Translations under genes and position numbers: made by a program | Notes under the pieces: model-generated | Told to the model about the DNA's origin: nothing | What the model saw: the letters and a program-made list of their open reading frames with translations, nothing else | Databases searched by the model: none | Shown here: positions 1 through 5,944 of the stretch, one piece after another | Layout: each line of letters starts with the position of its first letter | How positions within the stretch are numbered: position 1 is the stretch's first letter | Assembly (NCBI GenBank): GCA_964400875.1 | Contig: CAYNWK010000097.1 | Span: 1 to 16,833, forward strand | Direction: 5' to 3' | From: CAYNWK01 sp964400875 | GTDB taxonomy: Bacteria; Chloroflexota; Anaerolineae; Anaerolineales; UBA4823 | Length of the DNA stretch: 16,833 nt

Positions 1-2
1 AC

Positions 3-575
3 CCGATGACCTACGAGCAGATCGAATACGGCTGGCGGGCGTTCGATTACACCTACGTCGTGGTCTATCCTCCGGAGCGTGAGGCCGAGGTCAAGGCGAT
101 CCTGGGTACGCGCTGGGATGAATCCGCCAGCGCCCAACTCGCCGCGCAGCGCGCCTCGGACGAGATCTACGCCCTGAGCGGCATCGAACAGTATTTCGCC
201 TGGTTCAACCGCGGCACCAGCCTGATGTTGCTGCAGGACTACGCCGGGGCCGCAGCCGCCTACGACGAGGCTTTCGCCGTCTATCCCAGCATACCGGAGG
301 CGGACCGCCCCTGGCGTATGCTGTGGTACCAGACCGGGCCTTATTTTGCTTACTACTACACCGGCCGCTACTACGACGTCATCCAACTGGCCACAGACAC
401 CCTGGAGAACATGAGCGAACCCACCCTGGAAGAGAGCTTCTATTGGCGCGGCATGGCTAAAGCCGCCCTGGGCGACACCGCCGGGGCGACCGCCGATTTT
501 CGCGCCAGCCTCAAAATTCACCCCGACTTCTCACCCAGCGTTTACCAGCTGGAACAGATTGGCCTGAACCCATGA
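3..575 (+). CDS. C39-peptidase-like/TPR protein, 3' part only
   Basis: The reading frame is open from the window edge, so the N-terminus lies outside; the first ATG at position 6 is probably internal. The visible 190 residues begin with a short segment (WRAFDYTYVVVYPPERE) that I associate with the end of a C39-like cysteine peptidase domain in Chloroflexota proteins. A TPR-like helical region follows: one repeat around FAWFNRGTSLMLLQDYAGAA and another around FYWRGMAKAALGDTAGATAD. The catalytic Cys/His of the peptidase would be upstream, so peptidase activity cannot be judged. The stop TGA overlaps the ATG of the next gene by 4 nt, which suggests co-transcription and translational coupling. 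The TPR call is solid from the A/G/Y spacing; the C39 assignment rests on recall of similar proteins and is less sure. Confidence 0.7.
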   Translation, partial: PMTYEQIEYGWRAFDYTYVVVYPPEREAEVKAILGTRWDESASAQLAAQRASDEIYALSGIEQYFAWFNRGTSLMLLQDYAGAAAAYDEAFAVYPSIPEADRPWRMLWYQTGPYFAYYYTGRYYDVIQLATDTLENMSEPTLEESFYWRGMAKAALGDTAGATADFRASLKIHPDFSPSVYQLEQIGLNP

Positions 576-1819
576 CGACCATCCTGCACTTCGCCGACGC
601 CCACATCGACATGGCCAACTACGGCCGTCACGACCCCGAGACCGGCCTGCCGGTGCGCGTGACGGACTTCCTGAAGTCCCTGGACACCATCGTGCAGACC
701 GCCATCGACGAGCAGGTTGACCTGGTGCTCTTCGCCGGCGACGCCTACAAAGACCGTAACCCGGCCCCGACCTTCCAGCGCGAGTGGGGCCGGCGGATGA
801 TCCGCCTGTCCAAGGCCGGCATCCCTACCCTGCTGCTGGTCGGCAACCACGACCTCTCCCCGGCGTTGGGGCGCGCCCACGCCATCGAAGAATTTTCCAC
901 CCTGGAGGTGCCTCACGTCCGTGTGCTGGACCGCCCGGCTTTCCTGGGCCCGGAGCAGCTGGAAGGGCTGCCGCTGCAGATCATCGCCCTGCCCTGGGTC
1001 TCGCGCTCCGGACTGGTGGCCCACCTGGGGATTCGCGCCGGCGACCCGGCGGAGTTATACGCCTTGCTGGAGGAGCGCCTGACCGAGCTGGTCCACAACT
1101 GGCTGGAAGAGGCCGACCCGGACCTGCCGGTGGTGCTCACCGCCCATGCCTCGGTGCAGGGAGCGACCTACGGAGGCGAGCGCACCGTCATGCTGGGAGG
1201 CGACCTGGTGCTTCCAGGCTCGCTGGTCAAAGACCCGCGCCTGGCTTACACCGCCCTGGGGCACATCCATAAACCGCAGGACCTCAACAAGGGCGGGCAG
1301 CCCCCGGTGATTTACCCCGGCTCGATCGAGCGGGTGGACTTTGGCGAGGTCGAGGACGAAAAGTGCTTCGTCATGGTCTATCTGGAGCCCGGCGAGGACA
1401 CGCGCGTCGAGTGGCGCAAGCTGGCAGGCATCCGCCCGTTCATCGACCGCTATTTGCGCCTGGAGAGCTCCGCGGGGGTCAACGCCAGGCTGCGCAAGGC
1501 TCTGCCAGAACCCGAGGAGTTCGAAGGCGCAGTGATGCGTCTGGTGATTGAGTACCCGCGCGAATGGGAGGCGCTGATCGACGACTCCGCCCTGCGGGAA
1601 TATACCGAGGGGGCCTTCGAGTTCCACCTGGTCAAGCGCCCCCAGGTCGAGGCCCGCATCCGCCTGCCCGAAGACCAGAGCGTGGGCGGTATGTCCGAAC
1701 TCGAACTGCTTGACCTGTACTGGCGCGCCAACCACACCGGAGACGAAGAGGGCGCCGAACTGGCCAAACTGGCCAAAGCCGTGATCGCTGGCGTGCGCCA
1801 GGCGCACGAAGAGGGATAA
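572..1819 (+). CDS. sbcD: SbcD/Mre11-family metallophosphoesterase (DNA repair exonuclease)
   Basis: 415 residues, a usual length for SbcD-type nuclease subunits. The calcineurin-like metallophosphoesterase motifs are in order: D-A-H at 9-11, G-D-A at 56-58, G-N-H-D at 91-94, a histidine in VLTAHAS near 192, and G-H-I-H near 230. All metal-ligand positions expected for a two-metal (usually manganese) phosphoesterase look intact. In the family, the protein pairs with the SMC-like ATPase SbcC to process DNA ends and hairpins in the cytoplasm. No SbcC follows here; the next gene starts only 59 nt downstream and is lost in an assembly gap. The start is the ATG in the 4-nt ATGA overlap with the upstream gene. 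A stand-alone nuclease role, or an SbcC encoded elsewhere, are both possible. Confidence 0.85.
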   Translation: MTTILHFADAHIDMANYGRHDPETGLPVRVTDFLKSLDTIVQTAIDEQVDLVLFAGDAYKDRNPAPTFQREWGRRMIRLSKAGIPTLLLVGNHDLSPALGRAHAIEEFSTLEVPHVRVLDRPAFLGPEQLEGLPLQIIALPWVSRSGLVAHLGIRAGDPAELYALLEERLTELVHNWLEEADPDLPVVLTAHASVQGATYGGERTVMLGGDLVLPGSLVKDPRLAYTALGHIHKPQDLNKGGQPPVIYPGSIERVDFGEVEDEKCFVMVYLEPGEDTRVEWRKLAGIRPFIDRYLRLESSAGVNARLRKALPEPEEFEGAVMRLVIEYPREWEALIDDSALREYTEGAFEFHLVKRPQVEARIRLPEDQSVGGMSELELLDLYWRANHTGDEEGAELAKLAKAVIAGVRQAHEEG

Positions 1820-1878
1820 TTAAGCGTATAAATGCGCCGGACTCTTCCGGACGCCAAACCAATTTAGGAGAATGCATC

Positions 1879-1917
1879 ATGGAAAAGAGAACGCGACAAA
1901 GTTTGGGGATCGGCTTG
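1879..1917 (+). CDS. Unknown gene, first 13 codons only, cut by assembly gap
   Basis: ATG at 1879 lies 8 nt after a good Shine-Dalgarno (TTTAGGAG ending at 1870) and reads MEKRTRQSLGIGL before the N-run. A charged N-terminus turning hydrophobic would fit a membrane or exported protein, but 13 residues do not identify a family. An ATG at 1872 in another frame is only 1 nt from the Shine-Dalgarno and appears joined to the HAD gene only because the gap is drawn as 100 N. The bases TAA directly after the gap could be this gene's stop, but the frame across the gap is unknown. Confidence 0.55.
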
Positions 1918-2017
1918 NNNNNNNNNNNNNNNNNNNNNNNNNNNNNNNNNNNNNNNNNNNNNNNNNNNNNNNNNNNNNNNNNNNNNNNNNNNNNNNNNNN
2001 NNNNNNNNNNNNNNNNN
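1918..2017. other. Assembly gap (100 N)
   Basis: Exactly 100 N, the same length as the two other N-runs in the window, so it is a placeholder rather than a measured distance. It hides the rest of the gene starting at 1879 and the 5' region of the HAD gene. The last bases before the gap (ATCGGCTT) and the first after it (AAGCCGAT, from 2019) are reverse complements. This may be chance, or may hint at a hairpin that broke the assembly. Confidence 0.95.
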
Positions 2018-2024
2018 TAAGCCG

Positions 2025-2741
2025 ATGATCCAGGGAGTGATCTTCGACTTCGACGGCCTGATCCTGGACACGGAAGGGCCGATCTTTCGATCCTGGCAGG
2101 AGCTGTTCACCGCTCACGGCGGGGAGCTGACCCTGGCGGTATGGGGTAAGATCATCGGCACCGCCGAAGGCGCCTTCGACCCCTTCGACCTGCTCGAAGA
2201 GCAGACCGGCCGGACCGTCGATCGCGCTGGCCTGGCCCCGCAGCGCCGGGAGCGCGAACGCAGCCTGATCGCCCGGCAGCCGGTACTACCCGGCGTGGAG
2301 GGCTACCTGCAGGATGCTCGAGCGCACGGCCTGAAGATCGGGCTGGCCTCCAGCTCGACCTACGAGTGGGTCAGCGGGCACCTGGCTCGCCTGGGGCTGC
2401 TCGGTTACTTCGACTGTCTGCGGACCGCCGACGACGTCGAGCGCACCAAGCCCGACCCCGCGGTGTACTTTAAAGTTCTCGAAGACCTGGGAATGGAGGC
2501 GGTCCAGGTCTTCGCCCTGGAGGACTCGCCCAACGGCGTGCTGGCGGCCCGGCGCGCCGGGTTGTTTTGCGTGGCGGTGCCCAACTCGCTCACCCGCGAA
2601 CTTCCGCTAGACCACGCCGACCTGCGCCTGGAGGCGCTCACCGAGATGTCCCTGGAGGCGTTGATCAAGCTAGTGGAAGCGCGCCAGGGGAACAGTCCAG
2701 CCTCTCGGCCTGCTCCGCCAAACGGGCCAGCATCCCCGTAA
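2025..2741 (+). CDS. HAD-superfamily hydrolase, beta-phosphoglucomutase-like
   Basis: 238 residues. Motif I is DFDGLILDTE with the nucleophile D8 and acid/base D10; motif II is the serine run near 109-111 (LASSST); motif III is K142 in RTKPDP; motif IV is E166-D167 in ALEDSPNG. The segment between motifs I and II is a helical cap, as in phosphatases and mutases of the beta-phosphoglucomutase/phosphoglycolate phosphatase branch. A cytoplasmic phosphatase of a small sugar phosphate or similar metabolite is expected; the substrate cannot be read from the sequence. The ATG sits 7 nt after the gap, so its ribosome binding site is hidden. The last 18-25 residues (Pro/Ala/Ser-rich) run into the convergent SDR gene and look like a non-conserved read-on tail. 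Confidence 0.88.
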   Translation: MIQGVIFDFDGLILDTEGPIFRSWQELFTAHGGELTLAVWGKIIGTAEGAFDPFDLLEEQTGRTVDRAGLAPQRRERERSLIARQPVLPGVEGYLQDARAHGLKIGLASSSTYEWVSGHLARLGLLGYFDCLRTADDVERTKPDPAVYFKVLEDLGMEAVQVFALEDSPNGVLAARRAGLFCVAVPNSLTRELPLDHADLRLEALTEMSLEALIKLVEARQGNSPASRPAPPNGPASP

Positions 2742-4059
2742 ATATCGCCACGTGGATCGGGTAGAGCGCGTACCAGTAAGCCAGGCCGGACAGGCCTTTG
2801 GGGGCGAAAAAGGCCTTGAGCGCCAGGCGAGCGCGCCCTCCCGGCGCCGGTATCGCCTCGAACTGCAGCCAGGCTTTCCCCGGCACCTTCATCTCGGCGC
2901 GCAGCCTGAGCAATCGACCCGCCTCCACCGCCTCCACGCGCATAAAATCCACCACGTCGCCCGGGCGCAGGCGCTGGGGGTCGCGCCGCCCGCGGCGGAA
3001 ACCGACCCCACCGAACAGCCTGTCGATCACCCCGCGCACCCGCCAGGTCCAGTTCAGGTATAGCCAGCCGTTTTCCCCGCCCAGGCGGGTGAAGGCGGCG
3101 AAGAGCGCCTCCGCCGGCGCTTCCACGAGCCGTTCGCGCCGCTCGATGATCATCCCCTCCTGGAAGGTGAACTGTCCCGGCTGCGTGTCGCCCTGTGTCG
3201 TGGCCAGCGCATCGCTCCAGCTGGTCTCTATCTGCCCGGCTTCCAGGCTGTCCAGGGCCTGCCCAACGGCGGTGTGGTAGTCCAGCGGTTCGATGCCGGG
3301 AAAGATCTCGCGGGCGTCGGGCTTTCGTACGATCACTTCGTTGCGCAGGCCTTCGATCAGGGGGCGGGCGATCTTGGCCGGGATGGGCGTCACCCAGTGC
3401 ACCCAATATGAGGACAACTGGGGGGTGAGCACCGGGACGGGCAGCAGCATGCGCTGCAGACCGCGAACTTCGGCATAACCCAGCATCATCTCGCCGTAGG
3501 TAAGCACATCGCGCCCGCCGATCTCGATCACCCGGCCGCGGCTGTGCTCGCTCTCCAGGCTGGCGACCAGGTAAGCCAGCACGTCTCGGATGGCGATGGG
3601 CTGGATGCGGGTGTACACCCAGCGCGGGCAGACCATCACCGGCAGGCGTTCGGTCAAGTAGCGGACCATCTCGAAGGATACGCTGCCCGCGCCGACGATA
3701 ATCGCGGCGCGAAACTCGGTCACCGGTATCCCCGAACGGCGCAAAGCCTCTCCGGTCTCCTGGCGGGAGCGCAGGTGGCGCGAGAGGTCTGCTTGCGGAT
3801 CGCCCAGGCCGCCTAAATAGACGATGCGGTNNNNNNNNNNNNNNNNNNNNNNNNNNNNNNNNNNNNNNNNNNNNNNNNNNNNNNNNNNNNNNNNNNNNNN
3901 NNNNNNNNNNNNNNNNNNNNNNNNNNNNNNGCTGGGCACCAGCCGCCCGCCGATGTAGCCGGTCGCGCCGGTGACCAGGATCAGCTGATCCGGCCGGATC
4001 AGCTGATTCGGCCGTTCGTCAACCTCCGTCCCGGTCGGCTTCCTGCCCGCCATGTTCAT
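2665..4059 (-). CDS. SDR/NAD(P)-binding protein with C-terminal DUF2867 (YbjT-like), interrupted by a gap
   Basis: The N-terminal Rossmann motif GATGYIGG (residues 31-38) binds NAD(P). After the gap come RIVYLGGLGDP, a substrate-domain segment and, over roughly the last 150 residues, a DUF2867-type domain (from about EGMIIERRERL to the end). This architecture matches the YbjT-like atypical SDR group, whose reaction is not established. In this family about 80-90 residues normally separate the pre- and post-gap segments, so the 34 unknown residues implied by 100 N are too few and sequence is missing. The start ATG directly follows the TAG stop of the TspO-like gene with no clear Shine-Dalgarno, indicating translational coupling. 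The N-terminus carries a duplicated RPxQLI hexapeptide. The 3' end overlaps the convergent HAD gene by 77 nt. Confidence 0.85.
   Translation of the reverse strand: MNMAGRKPTGTEVDERPNQLIRPDQLILVTGATGYIGGRLVPSXXXXXXXXXXXXXXXXXXXXXXXXXXXXXXXXXXRIVYLGGLGDPQADLSRHLRSRQETGEALRRSGIPVTEFRAAIIVGAGSVSFEMVRYLTERLPVMVCPRWVYTRIQPIAIRDVLAYLVASLESEHSRGRVIEIGGRDVLTYGEMMLGYAEVRGLQRMLLPVPVLTPQLSSYWVHWVTPIPAKIARPLIEGLRNEVIVRKPDAREIFPGIEPLDYHTAVGQALDSLEAGQIETSWSDALATTQGDTQPGQFTFQEGMIIERRERLVEAPAEALFAAFTRLGGENGWLYLNWTWRVRGVIDRLFGGVGFRRGRRDPQRLRPGDVVDFMRVEAVEAGRLLRLRAEMKVPGKAWLQFEAIPAPGGRARLALKAFFAPKGLSGLAYWYALYPIHVAIFTGMLARLAEQAERLDCSPGALPLA
3831..3930. other. Assembly gap (100 N) inside the SDR gene
   Basis: A 100-N placeholder within the Rossmann domain of the SDR/DUF2867 gene. 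From the family's usual spacing the true missing length is probably around 250 nt. The apparent preservation of frame is therefore not evidence that the gap size is right. Confidence 0.95.
3979..4014. repeat. Tandem 18-bp duplication, one mismatch
   Basis: Two adjacent 18-bp units, 3979-3996 and 3997-4014, differ only at C3990/T4008. Each is rich in palindromes (GATCAGCTGATC, CCGGCCGG). On the minus strand they encode RPNQLI-RPDQLI just before the Rossmann strand of the SDR, so the copy number is in frame and lengthens the N-terminus by six residues. Confidence 0.9.
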
Positions 4060-4839
4060 CTAAGAGGAAAAAACCGGCGAGTTTTGCGATCGACGGCCGC
4101 GCCACAGGGTTAGCCCGACCAGCGCGGCGACGATCAACGCCGCGGCCCAGGCGGCGTTCGCCACCAGCGGAGCGCCGGCCTGCTTGACGCCGATGCCGGC
4201 AAACGCCCAGATAAGCACCAGCAGGTAAGCTGCATCGCCGCGGGTCAGCGCGACCAGCGAGCCGATGATCACCCCGGCGATCAGCATGATCACCGCCCAA
4301 ATCTGCGGGTCGATGCCCCAGCCATTCCAGTCCAGCAGGTAAAGCACGTCGGTAAGGTTGGCGATGGTCGCCACCGTGATCCAGCCTAAGTAAACGCTGA
4401 AGGTGCCGCGCACAAGCCACCGTTCGGCGGCGGACACCGCGCTGCGCCCGATCTCCAGGCGCAGGTAAATAACGATCAGGCTGACCAGTAAGGTCAGCAT
4501 CGCCGCCAGGGTCAGCTCGAAGTACTCGTAATGCCACAAAAAGATCCAGGCCGAGTTGGCCAGGGAGCCGAGCAGGTACCAGCCGCCGATGCGAGCCAGG
4601 CGCGGGTTATCGCGCTGGGCGGGCAGCGCCTGGTAGACGGCGTAGGCCAGCAGACCCACGTAGATCAGGCCCCAGATCGAGAACACGTAACCGGCCGGCA
4701 CGAAGAATACCGGGAAGCGGTCCGAAATCTCACCGGTGTTTAGTCCGTTCAACGGCAGCGCGTTGGCCAGGATGTTGATCGTGACCGTGACGAGCGTAGC
4801 CAACACGATGGCGATCTGGCTCAGTTTGATTTTGTTCAT
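4060..4839 (-). CDS. TspO/MBR-like tryptophan-rich membrane protein
   Basis: 259 residues, strongly hydrophobic, with about seven or eight predicted membrane segments. Aromatic-rich stretches such as VFSIWGLIYVGLL and WIFLWHYEYFEL resemble the longer TspO-related family usually annotated as tryptophan-rich sensory protein. It is longer than classical five-helix TspO (about 150-160 residues), so tetrapyrrole binding is not assured. I chose the second ATG (4839): the Shine-Dalgarno GAGGAG lies 8 nt before it but only 2 nt before the ATG at 4845. The gene is the first of a two-gene operon with the SDR. It is preceded by a strong promoter and a candidate tandem-repeat operator, so regulated, possibly light- or B12-linked, expression is an inference. 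Confidence 0.82.
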   Translation of the reverse strand: MNKIKLSQIAIVLATLVTVTINILANALPLNGLNTGEISDRFPVFFVPAGYVFSIWGLIYVGLLAYAVYQALPAQRDNPRLARIGGWYLLGSLANSAWIFLWHYEYFELTLAAMLTLLVSLIVIYLRLEIGRSAVSAAERWLVRGTFSVYLGWITVATIANLTDVLYLLDWNGWGIDPQIWAVIMLIAGVIIGSLVALTRGDAAYLLVLIWAFAGIGVKQAGAPLVANAAWAAALIVAALVGLTLWRGRRSQNSPVFSS

Positions 4840-4906
4840 TTCCATCTCTCCTCAACTCAATTAGGATTTACGCATTTGGAGCAGGGTTGGGCAAGTTTCT
4901 ACGCTC

Positions 4907-4935
4907 AGTATATGCTATTTCGCTTGAATTGTCAA
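4907..4935 (-). promoter_or_regulatory. Sigma70-type promoter of the tspO-SDR operon
   Basis: On the minus strand: a perfect -35 TTGACA (4930-4935), a 17-bp spacer (4913-4929) and a -10 TATACT (4907-4912). The predicted transcription start near 4900 leaves a leader of about 60 nt before the start codon at 4839. This is the best promoter match in the window. Confidence 0.78.
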
Positions 4936-4962
4936 GATTTTGTATAGATATTGTACAATAAT
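4930..4962. promoter_or_regulatory. Three tandem 11-bp repeats over the -35 box, candidate CarH/LitR-type operator
   Basis: Plus-strand units in exact 11-bp phase: TGTCAAGATTT (4930), TGTATAGATAT (4941), TGTACAATAAT (4952). The first unit contains the -35 box. In Thermus and Myxococcus, CarH (MerR family, adenosylcobalamin-binding, light-sensitive) binds 11-bp direct repeats with a TnTACA core that overlap the -35 element. The third unit matches that core fully, the second with one change, the first poorly. No MerR-type gene is visible in the window, so the regulator is hypothetical. Confidence 0.5.
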
Positions 4963-5007
4963 CGAGGCTGGATTGGATCAGCTCTCCCCCATCGCCATAC
5001 AATGCTG

Positions 5008-5048
5008 TGAGGGCGTTTTGGATGGTGAAGCCATCCAAAACGCCCTCA
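5008..5048 (-). terminator. 18-bp perfect hairpin downstream of the rhodanese-UBP operon
   Basis: The stem TGAGGGCGTTTTGGATGG (5008-5025) pairs with 5031-5048 without mismatch; the loop is 5 nt (TGAAG). It starts 32 nt past the stop of the minus-strand UBP zinc-finger gene and lies upstream of the tspO promoter, so a transcription end or transcript stabiliser is likely. It lacks a T-tract on the minus strand, so it is not a classical intrinsic terminator. Confidence 0.6.
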
Positions 5049-5080
5049 AATCTATCCCAAGCTCTTATGATTTATGTTTT

Positions 5081-5416
5081 TTAATGTGGTGGATCGGTGG
5101 CGATCCTCTTCTCGTCCACGTAGCACCATATCCAATTTTCACCGGGCTCAAAAGACCGCACAACCGGGTGTCCGGTCGTATGGAAGTGGCTGGTGGCGTG
5201 CTTGTTCTTGGATAAATCGCAGCAGCCCACGTGACCGCAGATCAGGCACAGGCGTAAGTGCACCCAGCTGTCCCCCATCTGCAGGCATTCCTCGCAGCCC
5301 TCGGCGCTGGGGGTGACTTCCTGGGCGTTCTCCAGGTGCTGGCAGCCCTTATCCTGGCGCAGGAACCATGGCCTCATCCCCTGCATGGCCTGGCGAATTT
5401 TATCCTTTTCACTCAT
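5081..5416 (-). CDS. UBP-type zinc-finger protein (stand-alone)
   Basis: 111 residues, almost entirely one ZnF-UBP domain. Candidate zinc ligands are C25-x-H27, C41-x2-C44, C57-x2-C60, C65, H73, H77 and H83. The W-C-Y motif at 97-99 matches the aromatic pocket that in HDAC6- and BRAP-type domains holds the free C-terminal Gly-Gly of ubiquitin. No enzymatic domain is attached, so it is probably a small cytoplasmic binding protein. Such single-domain versions occur in Chloroflexota and Actinobacteria, function unknown. I took the ATG at 5416, which begins MSEKDK, 22 nt after the rhodanese stop; the longer frame to 5608 would overlap the rhodanese gene in another frame. There is no clear Shine-Dalgarno, so translation may depend on the upstream gene. 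Confidence 0.85.
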   Translation of the reverse strand: MSEKDKIRQAMQGMRPWFLRQDKGCQHLENAQEVTPSAEGCEECLQMGDSWVHLRLCLICGHVGCCDLSKNKHATSHFHTTGHPVVRSFEPGENWIWCYVDEKRIATDPPH

Positions 5417-5438
5417 CGCTGATTCGACCGCGGGCAGG

Positions 5439-5759
5439 CTAAGCCTGCTCCCCTTCCAGGGGAAGGCCAGCTGAGCCCCAGTCCTCCAGGCCGCCGGCGT
5501 AGCGGCGCAGGTTTTTATAGCCTTTGCTCTCCAGAAACCAGTAAGCGGTAGCGCTGGCCATGCAGCTCTCGCCCGAGCAGTACACCACGATCTCTTCTTG
5601 CGGGTCAACTTTATCCAGCACTTCCATTGGGTTGGGGAAATGCTCAGAACCTGGGATGTGCGCGGCGCGGTAGGCCGGCTCTCCCAACACCATGATCAGG
5701 TGAAAGTCGTCCCCCCGGTCGAGTTTAGCCTTCAACTCATCTCGACTGATTAATTCCAT
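5439..5759 (-). CDS. Single-domain rhodanese-like protein with atypical active loop
   Basis: 106 residues. The fold is recognisable from AAHIPGSEHFPN (residues 32-43), IVVYCSGESC (57-66) and YKNLRRYAGGLEDW. C61 is the expected persulfide-carrying cysteine. The loop reads C-S-G-E-S-C, so the usual arginine five residues after the nucleophile is replaced by a second cysteine, C66. The usual D-V-R of the first half is M-V-L (23-25). It is therefore a divergent rhodanese, perhaps using a C61-C66 disulfide or serving as a sulfur relay; classical thiosulfate sulfurtransferase activity is uncertain. The start is supported by Shine-Dalgarno GGGAGGAG about 8 nt upstream. First gene of a probable operon with the UBP zinc-finger gene. 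Confidence 0.88.
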   Translation of the reverse strand: MELISRDELKAKLDRGDDFHLIMVLGEPAYRAAHIPGSEHFPNPMEVLDKVDPQEEIVVYCSGESCMASATAYWFLESKGYKNLRRYAGGLEDWGSAGLPLEGEQA

Positions 5760-5824
5760 TCGTTCGCTCCTCCCGCTGGTAGAAAACTGCCCGCCATTCC
5801 CCCGGATCGGCGAATGCGGAAAGG

Positions 5825-5830
5825 ATTATA
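5825..5830 (-). promoter_or_regulatory. Consensus -10 box for the rhodanese operon
   Basis: A perfect TATAAT on the minus strand lies 65 nt upstream of the rhodanese start. No good -35 is found at 16-18 bp spacing (GGAAAG or similar), so an activator or simply a weak promoter is possible. Confidence 0.4.
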
Positions 5831-5872
5831 CCCCAGTCGCGGTAAGACTTTCCTAGCTTCCCGGTAATGGAT

Positions 5873-5900
5873 TTGTAATACCTTCAAACTACCATAGGAT
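5873..5900 (+). promoter_or_regulatory. Possible promoter of the YncE-like gene
   Basis: TTGTAA (5873-5878), a 16-bp spacer and TAGGAT (5895-5900), ending 44 nt before the ATG at 5945. Both boxes deviate from consensus, so this is a modest candidate. It lies back to back with the rhodanese -10 box. Confidence 0.3.
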
Positions 5901-5944
5901 GGAGTTGACCAAACGGACACTACCGATTAGAAGGAGCTACCCCC

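Noticed and set aside
1872..2741. Single long gene from ATG 1872 through the N-run into the HAD hydrolase
   Set aside because: It depends on the arbitrary 100-N length; the HAD fold starts normally at 2025, and the better Shine-Dalgarno spacing upstream serves ATG 1879 in another frame.
5417..5608. Upstream extension of the UBP zinc-finger frame
   Set aside because: The extra residues overlap the rhodanese gene in another frame, are Arg/Ala-rich and resemble no domain; the ATG at 5416 begins the natural protein.
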